NCBI GenBank assembly: GCA_964020155.1
Contig: OZ026549.1
Span: 2,849,633 to 2,913,632, forward strand
Direction: 5' to 3'
Source of the DNA: Chondrilla cf. caribensis
Lineage: Eukaryota > Porifera > Demospongiae > Chondrillida > Chondrillidae
DNA length: 64,000 nucleotides
Part shown: one piece after another, positions 34,540 through 47,050 of the stretch
How the letters are laid out: the number at the start of each line of letters is the position of its first letter
How positions within the stretch are numbered: position 1 is the first letter of the stretch
The notes under the pieces: model-generated
Database searches by the model: none
The model's input: only the letters and a program-made list of their open reading frames with translations
Told to the model about the DNA's origin: nothing
Position numbers and translations under genes: made by a program

Positions 34540-35790
34540 TAGCTTATGAGAGGGCTACCCAGCGTATAGAAGTAGACATCACTTTATAGTTTAAGTTTCT
34601 TTTGTGTATGTAGTATGTACACCTATATACGCATATTGTAGGAAATTCAATGTGTGTATCAACATGTAAGCTGTATTGTACTTGTACCAATTATTCCCAA
34701 ACCAACTGTCATAAATAACATAATAAATAATTTATATTATACGTATGCACATAATAGATAGACTGTGGAATATAGTGTGAAGGATAGTGTATGTGGACAT
34801 AGGATCAATATGGTCACTCTTGGATGATTCCAATAATATTATCACATTGGAAATGGAAGTTCAGATTAAATAGAGGTCAAATAAAGATAAATAATAGATA
34901 AATAAAGAAATTATTGTAAATAAGAGAGTAGCCACTGATTTTGAAATGTAAAGGATGCATTAATTTGATTTTTGAGTTTGATATTCTGTATTGGTCATGA
35001 GCCACTATAAGTTTTTATAGCATACTGCAATAACAAAATGATATTATGTGGGTTACATTTCAACAGGTAACCAAGATGATGAGGGTTATAGGACATACAA
35101 GGCCCAAGAGTTGGTATAATAGATAATAACCCTCAAAAATACCTATGAAAGAGATCACAAGGAGCATTTAGTTGCCATAATACATTACAACATTATAACA
35201 TCAGGCTGAAAATGGATAAATTTTATACAATTTACCCACAAGCACCCTATATGAATGCAACATACTATTTAATTATACTGCAAGTATGTATGTACTAACA
35301 GGGTACACAATGTATTTAGTTTATCTTACTAACTCCTCTATACACTTTTGCTGAAAGGGGTATGAATTTGAGAAAAATTTTATTATTCATAGTATTATTA
35401 TTATTATTATAAGTATGATTGAAATGGTGAGATTTTCATAATAATTCATTAACAATGAAAAATAATGACAGTAAGCTATTGCATCTTATAACTTTGATTA
35501 TTATTAAATTATTAAATACTATTGATAAGATACTGATATCAATGATGATGCAATAAGTGATAAGACTATAAATTATAATAATTACAATTGTTAGTTTAAT
35601 ATATATATATTGTATGATGATAATTATTATTTATTATTTATTATAATAATATGTTATGAATATTTATTAGATTTAGGTATTAATGTTAAATAAGTGAGAT
35701 AATATAATAATAATAATAATAATATTATTAAACAGGCTGCATGGCAACAATATAATGACCATATAATATAAGTTTCAAATTAATAATCAT
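34540..35790. other. Unit 4 3' flank, strongly AT-rich
   Basis: AATAAATAATTTAT-like signals around 34715-34735; ATT/ATA-rich tracts at 35390-35740. No gene seen. Confidence 0.45.
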
Positions 35791-36788
35791 ATTACAAATT
35801 TATTCATTATGTGTGTATCAGTGTTAGCGTTCAGTTTGTACATGTTGAAATAATATTCACTTCATGACTGTCAATTAAATGTTTCCCTACGTAAATTGCA
35901 TGGGTATGAACACATAACATTGGATGGAAAATTTACAATATTTTCTTACTCAAATTAAACTGATCTATAAAAATAGAAAATGTATGTACATGTACTATGA
36001 TAATATAAACTAATGCATCAAAAATCCACGTCCTATACATATGGAATCCAGACTTTCTAGATACCTCCAATAAATCCACTGACTCAATTTGTATATATTT
36101 TCCAGCTGAAGTTGAGAATTTCCATTTACTGACCAATGTCACCAGTCATAGAATAAAATACTACTGTTGCAATTAAAGATTAAGAAATTGCCAAAGGTTG
36201 AAAGATGTTACACCAATTGAATGCTTACATTGGCATTCACATTACTTGATTACTCTTAGATTATTCCAGTAATCACATTACGTCTATCTATTTAACTTAT
36301 ATTGCGGCATATTAAACACCTAAATATCCCAAAACTTTCCATATCACTGTGTGGGTGGGGTTTGTGGTTTTTGAGTTAGTATAAATTTGTAGGATATTGA
36401 ACAGTGTCTCAGTATATACCCTGCAGTGAACTACTTGGGAAGGTTAACATAAGGTGAGTACTACTGATGGCCAAGATCAAATAGAACATTAGGATATTAT
36501 ATTTATGGTATCTTATGTATGTGTCTATAGTGAAGTCTAGCCTAGTCAACCTGCTGCTGTACCCTTTATTTCAGCTAATTCCTCCTAAGTAGCATGTAGA
36601 TATAGATGTAGGGTCAGTTATGTCAGACAACTATTATTTTTTTTAATATTGCTAACCTGTAAGCCTTAGGATAATTGTAATGTAATAGGATAAAGGATTA
36701 CAGCGGGATTGTTGGACAGTAGGAGCATTGATCATTCAACATATTCTGCCCCATAAATAAGATTCTAATTCCTTGCTACTCTTCTACT

Positions 36789-36890
36789 TAGTGGGTAAGA
36801 CATGGGCACGAGGGCAATATGACATATAAAATACTGAATCCCGAGGGCACGAAGCTGTATAAAAGTACTGTTTCTATGGTAACCGATGCT
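36789..36890. mobile_element. Small MITE (GACATGGGCACGAGGGC family)
   Basis: TAGTGGGTAAGACATGGGCA to TTTCTATGGTAACCGATGCTAT inserted between CTTCTACTT and CTTTCTTTAAC. In the paralogous block at about 49645-49665 these flanks are joined. The same family is inserted at a different place (50811-50985) in copy 3. Confidence 0.55.
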
Positions 36891-37269
36891 ATCTTTCTTT
36901 AACTACTCAAAGATTTAGTTGTATTATAATTATACACTATAATATATACTGTACTGTGAACAAGATATAGGTCATCCAGTTGGATTCATGACTGCAACAC
37001 TCTCTCTCTCCAATATACTATCATGATCCTGCAACATTAGTGTACTGACTGATCATGAGCAATCTACACATGAGCAAAGTACAGGTTGACACCATATGTC
37101 AGTATAATCATATAGTATTGCATAATGGCAGCATTCTCAATGTAATAATTCATGTACCGGTGTGTACCATGATAGCTAGTAAGGATGGTCATCTAAGTGG
37201 AAAGATCAGTCGTGATTCTGTGAATGACTGATAATTTATTGGTTCATTATCCTTTTTCACTAAAACTAG

Positions 37270-37515
37270 TACCGCATAGCTGGAAATGCTGGTAGGGAAT
37301 TTTCGAATTTCCCACCAAATCATTATCTGCCAAATTATGGCTTAAAACGCAAAGCCTTATGACACAATCCTTCCTTCATTCAAGCACTTCATATTATAAT
37401 CATAGGTGAAAAATACAATTATAACCCACCAGAAGGCAATCGCCAAAATAAGAAAAAGTTTAAATTAGTCCGAAATTGCCAAATATTATTCTCGTCCATA
37501 TTGCCGGCTATAAGG
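37270..37515. mobile_element. MITE with CATAGCCGG-type ends, copy 2
   Basis: Same element as 5034-5285; ends GTACCGCATAGCTGGAAAT and the complement of GTACCTTATAGCCGGCAAT. Confidence 0.55.
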
Positions 37516-38143
37516 TACTTCAACAATTAGCATTTGGTGATTGTAAGTCACAGTTATGCAGAATTACACACGCACTGATGAAATAATAATATAAAATAAC
37601 TAATCTTACAATATAGGGGAAGTATGTTAACTTTTATATTAATTCTATGTCAAACTGCATAATACAATAATTTTCTATGGGTATTCTTGTGGCGTATGAA
37701 CATTAACTGGAATACGTGGTAATACTATTATGTCTGCTACGTTATATGTGCTTGTACTTAGTCATGTGCTTATGTAATTTTTGTATCTCGCGCTGCATGT
37801 CATGTGCTAACATGCACCACATACACGCATACGCACACAACACACACGTGTCGTAACACCGTGGTAGAGTTTAGGATTATGCAGAGTGCCTTGGTAATTA
37901 TTGAATTTTGTCCATTTTGTTTGTCTTATTGCTTAAAGTAGCATCTACGTCTCTCGAGAGATCGGCACACACTACATTCCTACAAACCATAAATTGTGCA
38001 TATATTGTAATATAATGAATTAATGTGTTTTCATTTTTATATTAACTCCTTTTGTGACTATTATGGCTATCAATTATATCACAGTACCAATCTTCAGAGA
38101 ATATACAATACTATAGTGAATACCAGTCTGAGAACTGATTGAG

Positions 38144-38455
38144 ATGACTGGAAAAGGACTGGTGTTACTGATGTTGCTCATTGGGACCGTGTTCCTTCAA
38201 TCTGAGTGTGAGTCTGTAGATAGCAAGTGCATGTTATTGTGTATGGAGAACAGTATGGGGTTGTGTACATGACTTGTACCATGGAATATATTCTGTTCTG
38301 ATAGGTCGGGATGGTAAAAAGGGTCCACGAAATCTGGTTCCATGTTATCCTGAATGAAATTGCAGAGGAAACCAGTTCGTAACAAGGTTTTGTTGTCAGT
38401 CTGGAGGGAAGAGCTACAGGGTGGTAATTGGGGACCCACCTGCAAAAATTGGTAA
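38144..38455 (+). pseudogene. Small secreted cysteine-rich peptide gene, broken copy A
   Basis: Exon 1 (38144-38207) encodes a clean signal peptide (MTGKGLVLLMLLIG...) ending in phase 1 at a GTGAGT donor. Exon 2 (38305-38455, acceptor ATAG) would complete a short mature peptide whose cysteines are spaced C-x12-C-x5-C-x9-CC-x15-C in copy B. Here exon 2 has a TGA at 38355-38357 and a one-base loss near 38417, so it cannot be made. I do not recognise the cysteine pattern; antimicrobial, venom-like or signalling roles are all possible. It lies at the end of downstream block copy 2. Confidence 0.55.
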
Positions 38456-38459
38456 TGAA

Positions 38460-38880
38460 CTTCACACATAATGTGAGACAGGTTTTCTGATATTTGTTGA
38501 ATGGGGTTGATTTCTCTGAGGTGCACTACAGATGCACAATGTACTGTTGTGCTGAGGTAGTGTGTTACATAGGTATGCTTGTAATTGCACGTCATAAAAA
38601 ATAATTTATTAATTGATTAGTACTCATCTGGATATTATATTATTTTAGATCTCTTTCCTTCTGTTGCTGCAGCCCATAATGTGTTACAACAAATGCCATG
38701 TAAGATCTATGGGATTGGCCCTTCAAGAAATAATTAAAATTATAATAATTATATAGCCTAAAACTATATTTGACTTATCAAAATACTTTTAAACATCAGT
38801 GTGTTTAATTTATACACAAAGAATATTATAATTGATAACGTTATGTACATGTTTCATTTACAGCAGGATCTGATTTATCC
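38460..38880. other. Gene-free stretch after peptide copy A
   Basis: The first 60 bases match 51455-51530. Then AT-rich sequence leading into the fold-back family arm at about 38890. No gene seen. Confidence 0.4.
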
Positions 38881-38889
38881 AATATTCTA

Positions 38890-39085
38890 CGTATTGGTAG
38901 GAAAGGTTTATTACACAATAAGCCTGTGCAAGGCCTAAGGTTGACAAATTTTATCACTGGATTTACGCCGAAACAACTGAATAGGCCAAGTCTTTATCAG
39001 ACAGAAGTCCAATTTTGATGGCAACCAGTGATTACCTCCCAGTCATCCAAATCCTCATAAAGGGAACCAATGACAAACATTAGGG
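38890..39085. repeat. Single arm of the large fold-back family
   Basis: Matches the left arms at 6422-6640 and 40700-40890, including AATAAGCCTGTGCAAGGC and GAAGTCCAATTTTGATGGCA. Confidence 0.55.
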
Positions 39086-40680
39086 AACAGTCTAGTTACA
39101 ATAGCCAGACCGTCCCTATCAGGTACCTGTGGTGGAGTGGGGGAGGGAAGGTCTAGCAAAAGTACCAATTAGTCGACATCTAAACATTCACATGTATGTG
39201 TATAAACTTCGATCAATCAGAAGTTGCTGCTTTAAAGTAGGGTCAATGGAGATATCTATATTATAGGTCCATGCTAATAAGAGCATGAGAATATGTAAAG
39301 CCTAGCTGTATCAAAGGTTAAGCATGAATATCTTGAAGGAATTCTCAAGCTCTTTGATAAAGGTTGATAAAATGCTAAGTTACTTGATCAAAATGCTGAG
39401 TGGCCATGTGACGACATTGTGAGGATGGATAAATCAGTACATTATTGGCCTGCATTATAGTTGGTAATACTGTTTGGACTATAATGGACTTGCCATGTCC
39501 AGTTGGTTGCCAAACTTTTAAATCCTTCCTAAGACATAGGTTCATGATAGCAGACACCAGCCTGTTCTTTGGAAAACACATTGTCTGTACTTGATTTTTC
39601 ATTAGGCACATAAAACCAGACTAGCTGTCCATAAACTCATGTGCCGTGCACTACATGTCCCTCCTGTTCTCTGTCCTTTGTGTCTTATAGCGGTAGTCTA
39701 GATAGCTTGAGTAATCAGGTGTGATAGTTCAAATACAATGTCAAATTTCAGAAATATTTCTATGCATGCATATCCAGCTAGAACTGTGCTGAACCTATGC
39801 TCCTCCTGCACACATGTTTGGACGTACAATACAATGTTTTCTTTGAAAATACATGTTTGTTTATTAATGATAATCATTATTTCATAATACTCCATATAAA
39901 TAATTCCAAATGTAAAGTACTAAATATAACACCAGCACACATGTGATTACAAATGCAACATTTGATGTGTTTTCCAGCAGTCAAGGCAACCATCTTGCTG
40001 CTGTTGTGGAGCTATTTCTCGTTCATGACTGACCGCCATTTCAATTTACAATTCCCTTTGTATTCTAGTTGCTGGGACCAGCAGTTGGTAGATTTGCATT
40101 GTGTATGATATACATTGACCCTAATATATGCTATAAATCATTGCCATCATTATAATAACCTATACTAAGTTAAATCTACAGGGATTGATGAATAAAATAA
40201 TAATCGATAATTCCACCAGCTTCAAACCATTCCAGTCATCTAGAATACCTTATAGCCTATCAATGGATGCAAGGCTAATTACATTTTGGTGGTTACGACA
40301 TGGGCATGGGCAAAAATTTTATATTTTATACTGCATGGGTGTTTCAGCATCTGTTGATGTCATAAAAATTGAATATATATATATTGTATAATAATATCTA
40401 TAGGAGCTAAATGTTTTGTTTTGTACCTTGAACAATAGTCAAGATTATGTATTATAAAATTGCTGTAGAAGTGGGGTATATATTGCTATGGATGCTATCA
40501 CAGTATAATAATGATAAACAGTGGATATTGCGCATTTTGATGGTGTGCAAGATGTGGAAACATTATCATGTATACATTATACATGACACAACCAAAATTT
40601 AATGCAAAGATGCAAAAATCCTTACTGCAATCAGATATACAGACACTGTACAGGTAGTAATATGTACATTTGAAATTTCT
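39086..40680. other. Intron-1 relic of a lost receptor unit
   Basis: The order of landmarks is that of intron 1 elsewhere: the CTAGTTACAATAGC segment (39090), the antisense helicase fragment (39375-39611), then the stretch with ACAGTGGATATTG and GATATACAGACACTGTACAG (40510-40660) that precedes Ig exons. No Ig or signal exon remains. This points to a seventh unit, now eroded. Confidence 0.5.
39375..39611 (-). pseudogene. Antisense RecQ-like helicase fragment, copy 3
   Basis: Reverse-strand fragment with WQPTGHGKSIIVQTVLPTI, the closest of the four copies to a canonical SF2 Walker A loop (PTGxGKS). Shorter than copies 1 and 2 and embedded in the intron-1 relic. Confidence 0.5.
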
Positions 40681-40689
40681 CAGTGGTAG

Positions 40690-41245
40690 GGCATGGAGTG
40701 TTACATGGTGTGTCTGTGCAAGGCCTGAGATTGACAAATTATATAACAAATTATATTACTGGATTTACACCGAACCAGCTGAAAATAGACCGAAGTCTCC
40801 ATCAACTGGGAGACCGAAGTCCAATTTTGATGGCAACCAGAGATTACCTCCAAGTCATTCAAATCCTCATAAAGGGAACCACAGACAGCTGTTTCGCTCA
40901 CATTTGAACTCATCAGTGTGATATACCCCATGCATAAGTTGGATGACTGACCTCATCTCACCATTCCGACACACAATTGAACTCTTAAGGCCTAAGGTAG
41001 GTAACCTTAGGCCTTGCACGGGCCTATTGTGCAATGAACCTTGCCTTTAGCTACCAACAGAGTACACAGTCATGCCTTGATTGTAAGCCTCCATTATCCT
41101 CTCTTATCATGAAGACCACAAGTGTTCACTGGTGTGTCAGAATGGTAAGATGAAGACAGTCATATCCAACTTATGCATGGGGTATACAACACTGATGAGC
41201 TCAAATGAGAGCAAAACAGCTGTCTGTAGTTCCCTTTTTATATGC
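40690..41245. repeat. Large fold-back element, copy 2
   Basis: Left arm about 40861-40980 (AACCACAGACAGCTGTTT, CATGCATAAGTTGGATGACT) pairs with 41108-41235. A nested smaller hairpin with AGGCCTAAGG / CCTTAGGCCT lies at about 40987-41020. Confidence 0.6.
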
Positions 41246-41339
41246 ACTGTATTTAAATTGACTAAAAAACACATTATATGCAAAATTTATTATTACAATA
41301 TATACACACCCAACAAATGAAATATAGGACAGAATCCAA

Positions 41340-41660
41340 GTACAAGAACAACCATTTTCAATACCTAAAGAGCCATTATAGTAGGTTTTGCTTCATACCG
41401 TTGCAGTAAACAATGAATTGAGTCATTCCATACACCACAAGGACTATGGACTTTGGACTACACAATAACAAATTGAATTTGCTCAATCCACAAACCATTC
41501 CTCCCTTCAACTTGATAGCACCCATTGGTATTTCACTTGTACACATCCCACTTCTCCCCATATACATATATAGAACCACACAATTTTTACATTGGATATA
41601 TGAAATCCATAAAAGTTAAACTGAAAATATTATAACTGTGTTATTATGTCCAATAACACC
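41340..41660. other. Distal upstream block of unit 5
   Basis: Matches 10410-10680 and 1-190. No coding sequence. Confidence 0.5.
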
Positions 41661-41821
41661 ACATGCCTCTGCCAAGATATGTTCTATAATATTATAAATA
41701 ATATGCTTATTTTAAGTATAATCAAGTTGAGTCTAGCTTTGAAGTCAGTCCTACATCAACTGACTTAACATAGGAATATACAAATTATGACATGGATTTA
41801 ACAATCAGCTTCTCCAGAAAG

Positions 41822-42156
41822 TAGTGTTGCACTGATATGGTTTTTTACCGATAATCCGATTTGCTGATACTAGCAAGCATTAGTTGATGTATTTAGCCAA
41901 TCCGATAATAGAATTATACTAGTGTATGGGAGTACTACCAAGGGTGATGTAAAGAGGTTTGTAAAGAGGTTTGACTGTATACTAGTGTATGGGAGCACTA
42001 CCAAGTGTAATGTTGTGAAGAGGTCTGATTGTATACTAGATGCTTGGAAAATACAAAAAAAATCAGTACAGAAATGCACCTGATATGCAGATATGCATCA
42101 CAATGCCTATAATTCGCCGATATACGATAGACAATCCGGTTATCGGTGCAACACTA
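41822..42156. mobile_element. hAT-type MITE with perfect 8-bp target duplication
   Basis: Ends TAGTGTTGCACTGATA and complement GGTGCAACACTA, with CCGATAATCCGAT inside the left end. Flanked on both sides by CCAGAAAG (41814-41821, 42157-42164). The interior has an imperfect duplication of GTATACTAGTGTATGGGAG. No transposase. Confidence 0.85.
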
Positions 42157-42164
42157 CCAGAAAG

Positions 42165-43329
42165 TACTATTACAACTGACATCTTAAAAAGTGAATACAT
42201 TGGGACCTTTAATGCACGCTATGGCAAAATTATAGTTGGCAGAAAGTAGAATTGGAGACTGTTTCTGTAGAACAAGTACATCAAACTGCTTGTAATGAGA
42301 ATAAAGAGAAGCATGCCACACCATAAGATGAACATTGTTCCTTTCAAATACATCTATAGAATGATAATGAGCCATTCATGTTACTCTGCTGACTTAAAGC
42401 TACTGCTTACATCTGCTAACACATATTCAAAGCTCAATACTCAGCTCAACTGGAGAAATACCCTTTCAGAACAACTAATGTGTGATTTACAATACTTCTG
42501 GTTCCCAATTTCAATTTTCAATCCAGAAACTGTGGTAACTGAGGTACATACCAATATGATACACATTATACGGGACCATTTAAGCTGAAAGCTATACATT
42601 TACATACATCTAAAAAGAAAGTGGGGGAGGTTTTCATCAAAATGATGGTGTTTCAGGAAATTTCAAGTCAGCCAGTCTGCAGTCCATAGTTCATAGTCCA
42701 CAGATTTGCTCGGACTATTGATTACCATATGCTAGAACAATATTATCATTGTACATGATTGATGACAACTACAAAATGACACTCTGTACATCAATACATA
42801 TGAACTGTAGCATAGTATGGTGATATCACACTGAGTATTGAACACTTAGTACAAATCAGTGATGTATATACAGTATCTGCAATTACTTGCATACATAGGG
42901 TTCAGTATTAGTAGGTTTATTGACAACTGTACTTGACATCACATTGGGTAAGGTGTGACAGAAAACACAGGGACTACACATCTGTCTATAGACTTCAAAC
43001 ACAAGGACTGGTCTTATCACAGTCCATATACAAATACAGACACCCACTGGAGGGAGTAGCAGACAAGATAAACAAACAACACAGACAAGATCATGTTGTT
43101 GTGAACTTGCTCACTTTGGAGGCATTGTGACATATTATTACATACGTTTGTGTACACAGAATCAATTCATATTCAAAATGCCAGGGAAGGTCATTAATGC
43201 AAGGTGTATGATCAAATGGATTCGTGGTGCAAACATGCATCAGATGAAAAGGAAGCCAGGCAAGAATCAATTATCTGATTTCACACTGAGACAATTCTAT
43301 GGTTTGTGTGGTTCCCGCAAGTAGGCAAG
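42165..43329. other. Upstream region of unit 5
   Basis: From about 42590 it matches 52290-52900 before unit 6. Two short open frames (42933-43130 and 43127-43324) fall in this duplicated DNA, but the unit 6 copies are broken, so I do not call genes. Confidence 0.45.
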
Positions 43330-44230
43330 CACCTGGTCGCTGCTGCCGATTCAAATACTCTGATAAACGTGGTATCAATCCGCGAATGCAACTCCAAAAC
43401 TCGAACCTATGAGACATGGCTGGATTCCTTTCCCAACAAACAATAAAGAACCGAACTTGAACACACGGCGCGCTGAGCTAACACGTGGAAATAGGTAACT
43501 AGTTTACATTGTTTCGTCTGTCTACCTACCTATCTAATCCACTCATTAAAGGTCTAGTAAGCGTTAAGTTCGCAAATAACGTTGGAGTCGCGAAATTAAA
43601 AATGCAAAAAGTCTCAAATCCGCCGATTCGCAAAAATTACATCCCGCAAAAATTTCAGCCATAAGGGTACATCAAGTGTACAAATTTTAGCAGGAACTAA
43701 CTTCAGTGAATTTCTTGAGTAACTTTAAATTCACTAAAAATTGTACCCCCTAAAAATATGCGCGCTAACAAATGTACTTGCTAATTTTTAGGTGCTCCCA
43801 CAAAATATGGCCAATTTCGAAACATTGAGATTACAAATTGTGTTAGAATTCGAGCACAAGTGATTCGCCAAGAGTTATTTCTTCAATGAAAGATCATTCA
43901 AATCTAGAAGAGACGTCCGAGTAATTCGTATGCAGGTGTCAGCAGTCCCACAATTTTTGAACTCGATTTACTAGTTCAAACTGTTCTCCTGCTAACCCTT
44001 CCACTTTATTCAGAAGAAATATCGTTGTAATTATAGTTATTGCTAAAATTTGGGAATCTGATGCAACACATCCCGATAGGGCATTTCTGAAATCGTTGAA
44101 AATAATACCATCAGCACCAAAATAAATATACAAATCATTAAAATTTATACTCGTTAAATGTTGACTGACCAAAAAATGCTAAAAATTGTACCCGCTAAGA
44201 TTTGCAGCCTTAAGGCAGTTTAGATCTAAT
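43330..44230. mobile_element. Insertion absent from the paralogous upstream block
   Basis: Unit 6's block goes from the equivalent of 43325 to 44230 with only about 80 bases between. The insertion contains repeated short motifs of the AAAATTGTACCC / CGCGAAATTAAAAATGC kind and ends like GCAAAAATTTCAGCCATAAG (43645) and CTAAGATTTGCAGCCTTAAG (44194). That is typical of DNA-transposon relics, with no recognisable transposase. Confidence 0.4.
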
Positions 44231-44684
44231 AGTACACAAAAATTGAGCTGTTAACAACATGAGTAGCAAATAATGAGTAGTAGATTCATCATCTGTCAGA
44301 CCAACCATAGTACTGTCAATACACTAGAGCAAGGTGTATTTCAGAAGTAACTCAGTAACTATAGATTGACAAGTTCCAGTTCAGACAATAATAGTTAGTA
44401 GTATCAGTTTAGTGATACTTTATTACTCTTCAAGATATCACAAATACAGCCCCAATGTGGAGGGTTTACTGAATATTATAATATTATATACTCTACTATA
44501 ACATTATTATTATACTGTATTTAAAATCAAACATTGTGTTATCTGATATGACAGAACTGTGTACAGAAACATTTCTCAACTGTGGTTGATGCTATGGTGA
44601 AATCAACCTGGATTCAGATACCCAAGCCAGAAGAAATGAAATGATGACATCAAGATTATGTGGTGCATTCTGAAATGAAAAACT

Positions 44685-44765
44685 TAAGGTTTCTGTGACC
44701 AGAAGAAGTACTAGCTGAGTTGTAGGTATTCATGTAGACACAATGGGACCACCTTATATGGAATG
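44685..44765 (+). promoter_or_regulatory. Unit 5 promoter remnant: CArG box, TATA lost
   Basis: GAAGAAGTACTAGCTGAG then CCTTATATGG at 44752-44761. The position of the TATA box reads GAATCTAAGTA instead of GAATATAAAAG. A weakened promoter fits the pseudogene state of unit 5. Confidence 0.5.
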
Positions 44766-45169
44766 ATAAAGACTACAATGAATCTAAGTACATGCAGCTA
44801 TTCATTACTCAGAATATTCCAGTGGATACACCCCTGGTACCTACTGAGCAGTGTGAGTACATATTCAGCTTTTGCATTTAACTGAGGTATACACAGAAGG
44901 GAGATGGAGAACATTGGAAAAGTCTATTTGATGAGTATTCTACTCTGTATCATTTCTTCAGCTGCCTTTTCAGGTGAGTTTGAGTTTCTTGTCACTTGCT
45001 TGAGGTACTGTTTAGAAAGGACGGCGATATTATATTCGAGCACATTGCCATGGGACTATTGGTATACTGTTGGCATCGTCTCTACTATTGTTTAGCAATC
45101 ATAACCGCCTAAGGTTTGAGAACAGTAAACCGATTAGCAAACAGTACGACTACGTTCCCTGACGCTCTA

Positions 45170-45760
45170 TTGAGTTACACAAAATAGTCGGTATATGGTT
45201 ACTGTATTGTGTGGCATTGATCTTTCGCAGTTCCTAGCTATATACGAATGCCGTTTCACGGGGCCGTCGGTAAAATTGAATGTAACCTGATTTGGGTAAC
45301 ATTTATGCGTTTGATGCACAGACCAAACAAAATTACTACAAGGAGAGTTTAATTCCATGATCATAGCTTTCGTTATACTATACGTTCAGGCAACGACACC
45401 CACATTCCAGTACGAGATAATGTAGTACACAGGTACAGACAGAGTTCATCTTTACGTATGCCGTAAGAGTTGTCCCCTCACTCACCTACATAATATACGG
45501 CTGTACTGGGTATAGTGGCCGTCGTCTTATCGATTATTACGATGAAATCGAACCGCGATTTCCCTCATTCTCGTTTACAGTACAGTGGCTTTCATGCTTC
45601 CACCACAACATTACACGTGCTACATCTGACGTCCATGTAAGTTCAAAGTGCAATCGGCACTGGAAACCGTAGCAGTGCTGTATTCTAACAATCATATTCA
45701 TACTCAATAACAGGACGTAAGTGCGTAATTAATTACATAATACAGTCTTGACAAGAAACT
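45170..45760. other. Conserved CpG-bearing intron-1 segment, copy 3
   Basis: Shortened copy of 11440-12340; an internal piece (the counterpart of about 11640-11800) is missing. Confidence 0.45.
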
Positions 45761-46176
45761 GTATGACTCAAGGAGGAACAGAAATATGCACCAAATTGTA
45801 TCCTGGTATGTATGGATATATAATTTGATCTATGGTTTCATTAACATAACAATAGCTAGACTGTCCCTCTCAGGCACCCGTGGCAAAGAGGAGAAGGGAC
45901 GGTCTGGGAAAAGTAACGATTAAGTGATGCCTGAACCTTCACATGTAGAGTGTATGACTTTCGACCAATCAATAGTTGCTGTACTAAAGTGAGGTCAATG
46001 GAGATATTATAGATCCATGTTAGTAAGTGCATGAGAATATGGAAGACATATATAGCTGAATTAATTTCATTTATCTTAAAGGTTAAGCATGAATATCTTA
46101 AAGGAATTCTGAAATTCTATTCTATAATATTGATAAATTGCTGAGTTACTTGAACAAACTGAGTGGCAATGCTTGC

Positions 46177-46362
46177 TTATCTGATAGTGTAGATATTGTG
46201 CGAACGAAAAAGCAGACTGAGTGTAATATTTGGCAGCATTGTTTCGACTATAATGGACTGGCCATGTTTAGTTGGTTGGCAGGCTATTGAATCCTTCCCC
46301 CCCCAAAAAGGTCCATGATAGCAGAGATCTGTTCTGTAGAAAACACATTGAGGTGTCCACAC
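46177..46362 (-). pseudogene. Antisense RecQ-like helicase fragment, copy 4
   Basis: Most decayed copy: ACQPTKHGQS in place of the Walker A loop. Lies in intron 1 of unit 5, antisense. Confidence 0.4.
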
Positions 46363-46917
46363 TCAATTTTACATTAGGCATATAAAACCATACTTTCATG
46401 TGTGATGTGTACTCTTTGTGCCTGATCCTGTCTAGCTATCTTGAGTAATTAGGTGTGATATCCAGCATAGCTTGAAAAGTTTTAATAGTCACAATACAAT
46501 ATCAGTTTGAAAGTATACGACTCCCTTCGTCTTACAGTTCCTGGAGATGGCAGAATTGTAGATTTGCATAACAATTTTCACAAACTCCATACATCATCGT
46601 AATAGGCTGTTCTTAGGGAAGTCTGCAGGGATGCCATTGATAAACAAAGTAATTATCAATAATTCCACCAACTTTAAACATTGCAATAGAACATAAAAAT
46701 TTAAAACATATGAACTAAATGTGTGGAAAATGTTTTGAAATAATATAGTGAGGATTTTATGCATGGCAAAATTGCTGTATGAGCAGGTTATTTCTATGCC
46801 AGCCAATGCTATTTCAGTGAAATAATAATAGACAGTATAAATTCTGCGTTCCAATGGTGTGCAGTGGTACCCTGTACTTTACATAACACAAGATGTGGAG
46901 ACATTAAGTATTACACT

Positions 46918-47050
<133 letters not shown>

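Larger units (their letters stand above)
35790..38100. other. Duplicated downstream block, copy 2
   Basis: Collinear with 3680-5720 and 49274-51100. Contains the MITE copy at 37270-37515 and a separate MITE at 36789-36890 that copies 1 and 3 lack at this point. Leads into the cysteine-rich peptide relic. Confidence 0.6.

Noticed and set aside
42933..43324. Two adjacent 65-codon frames before unit 5
   Set aside because: The region is duplicated at 52550-52900 and the frames are not preserved there.
43939..44172. 77-codon reverse frame in the insertion before unit 5
   Set aside because: No recognisable motif and it lies in a probable transposon relic.
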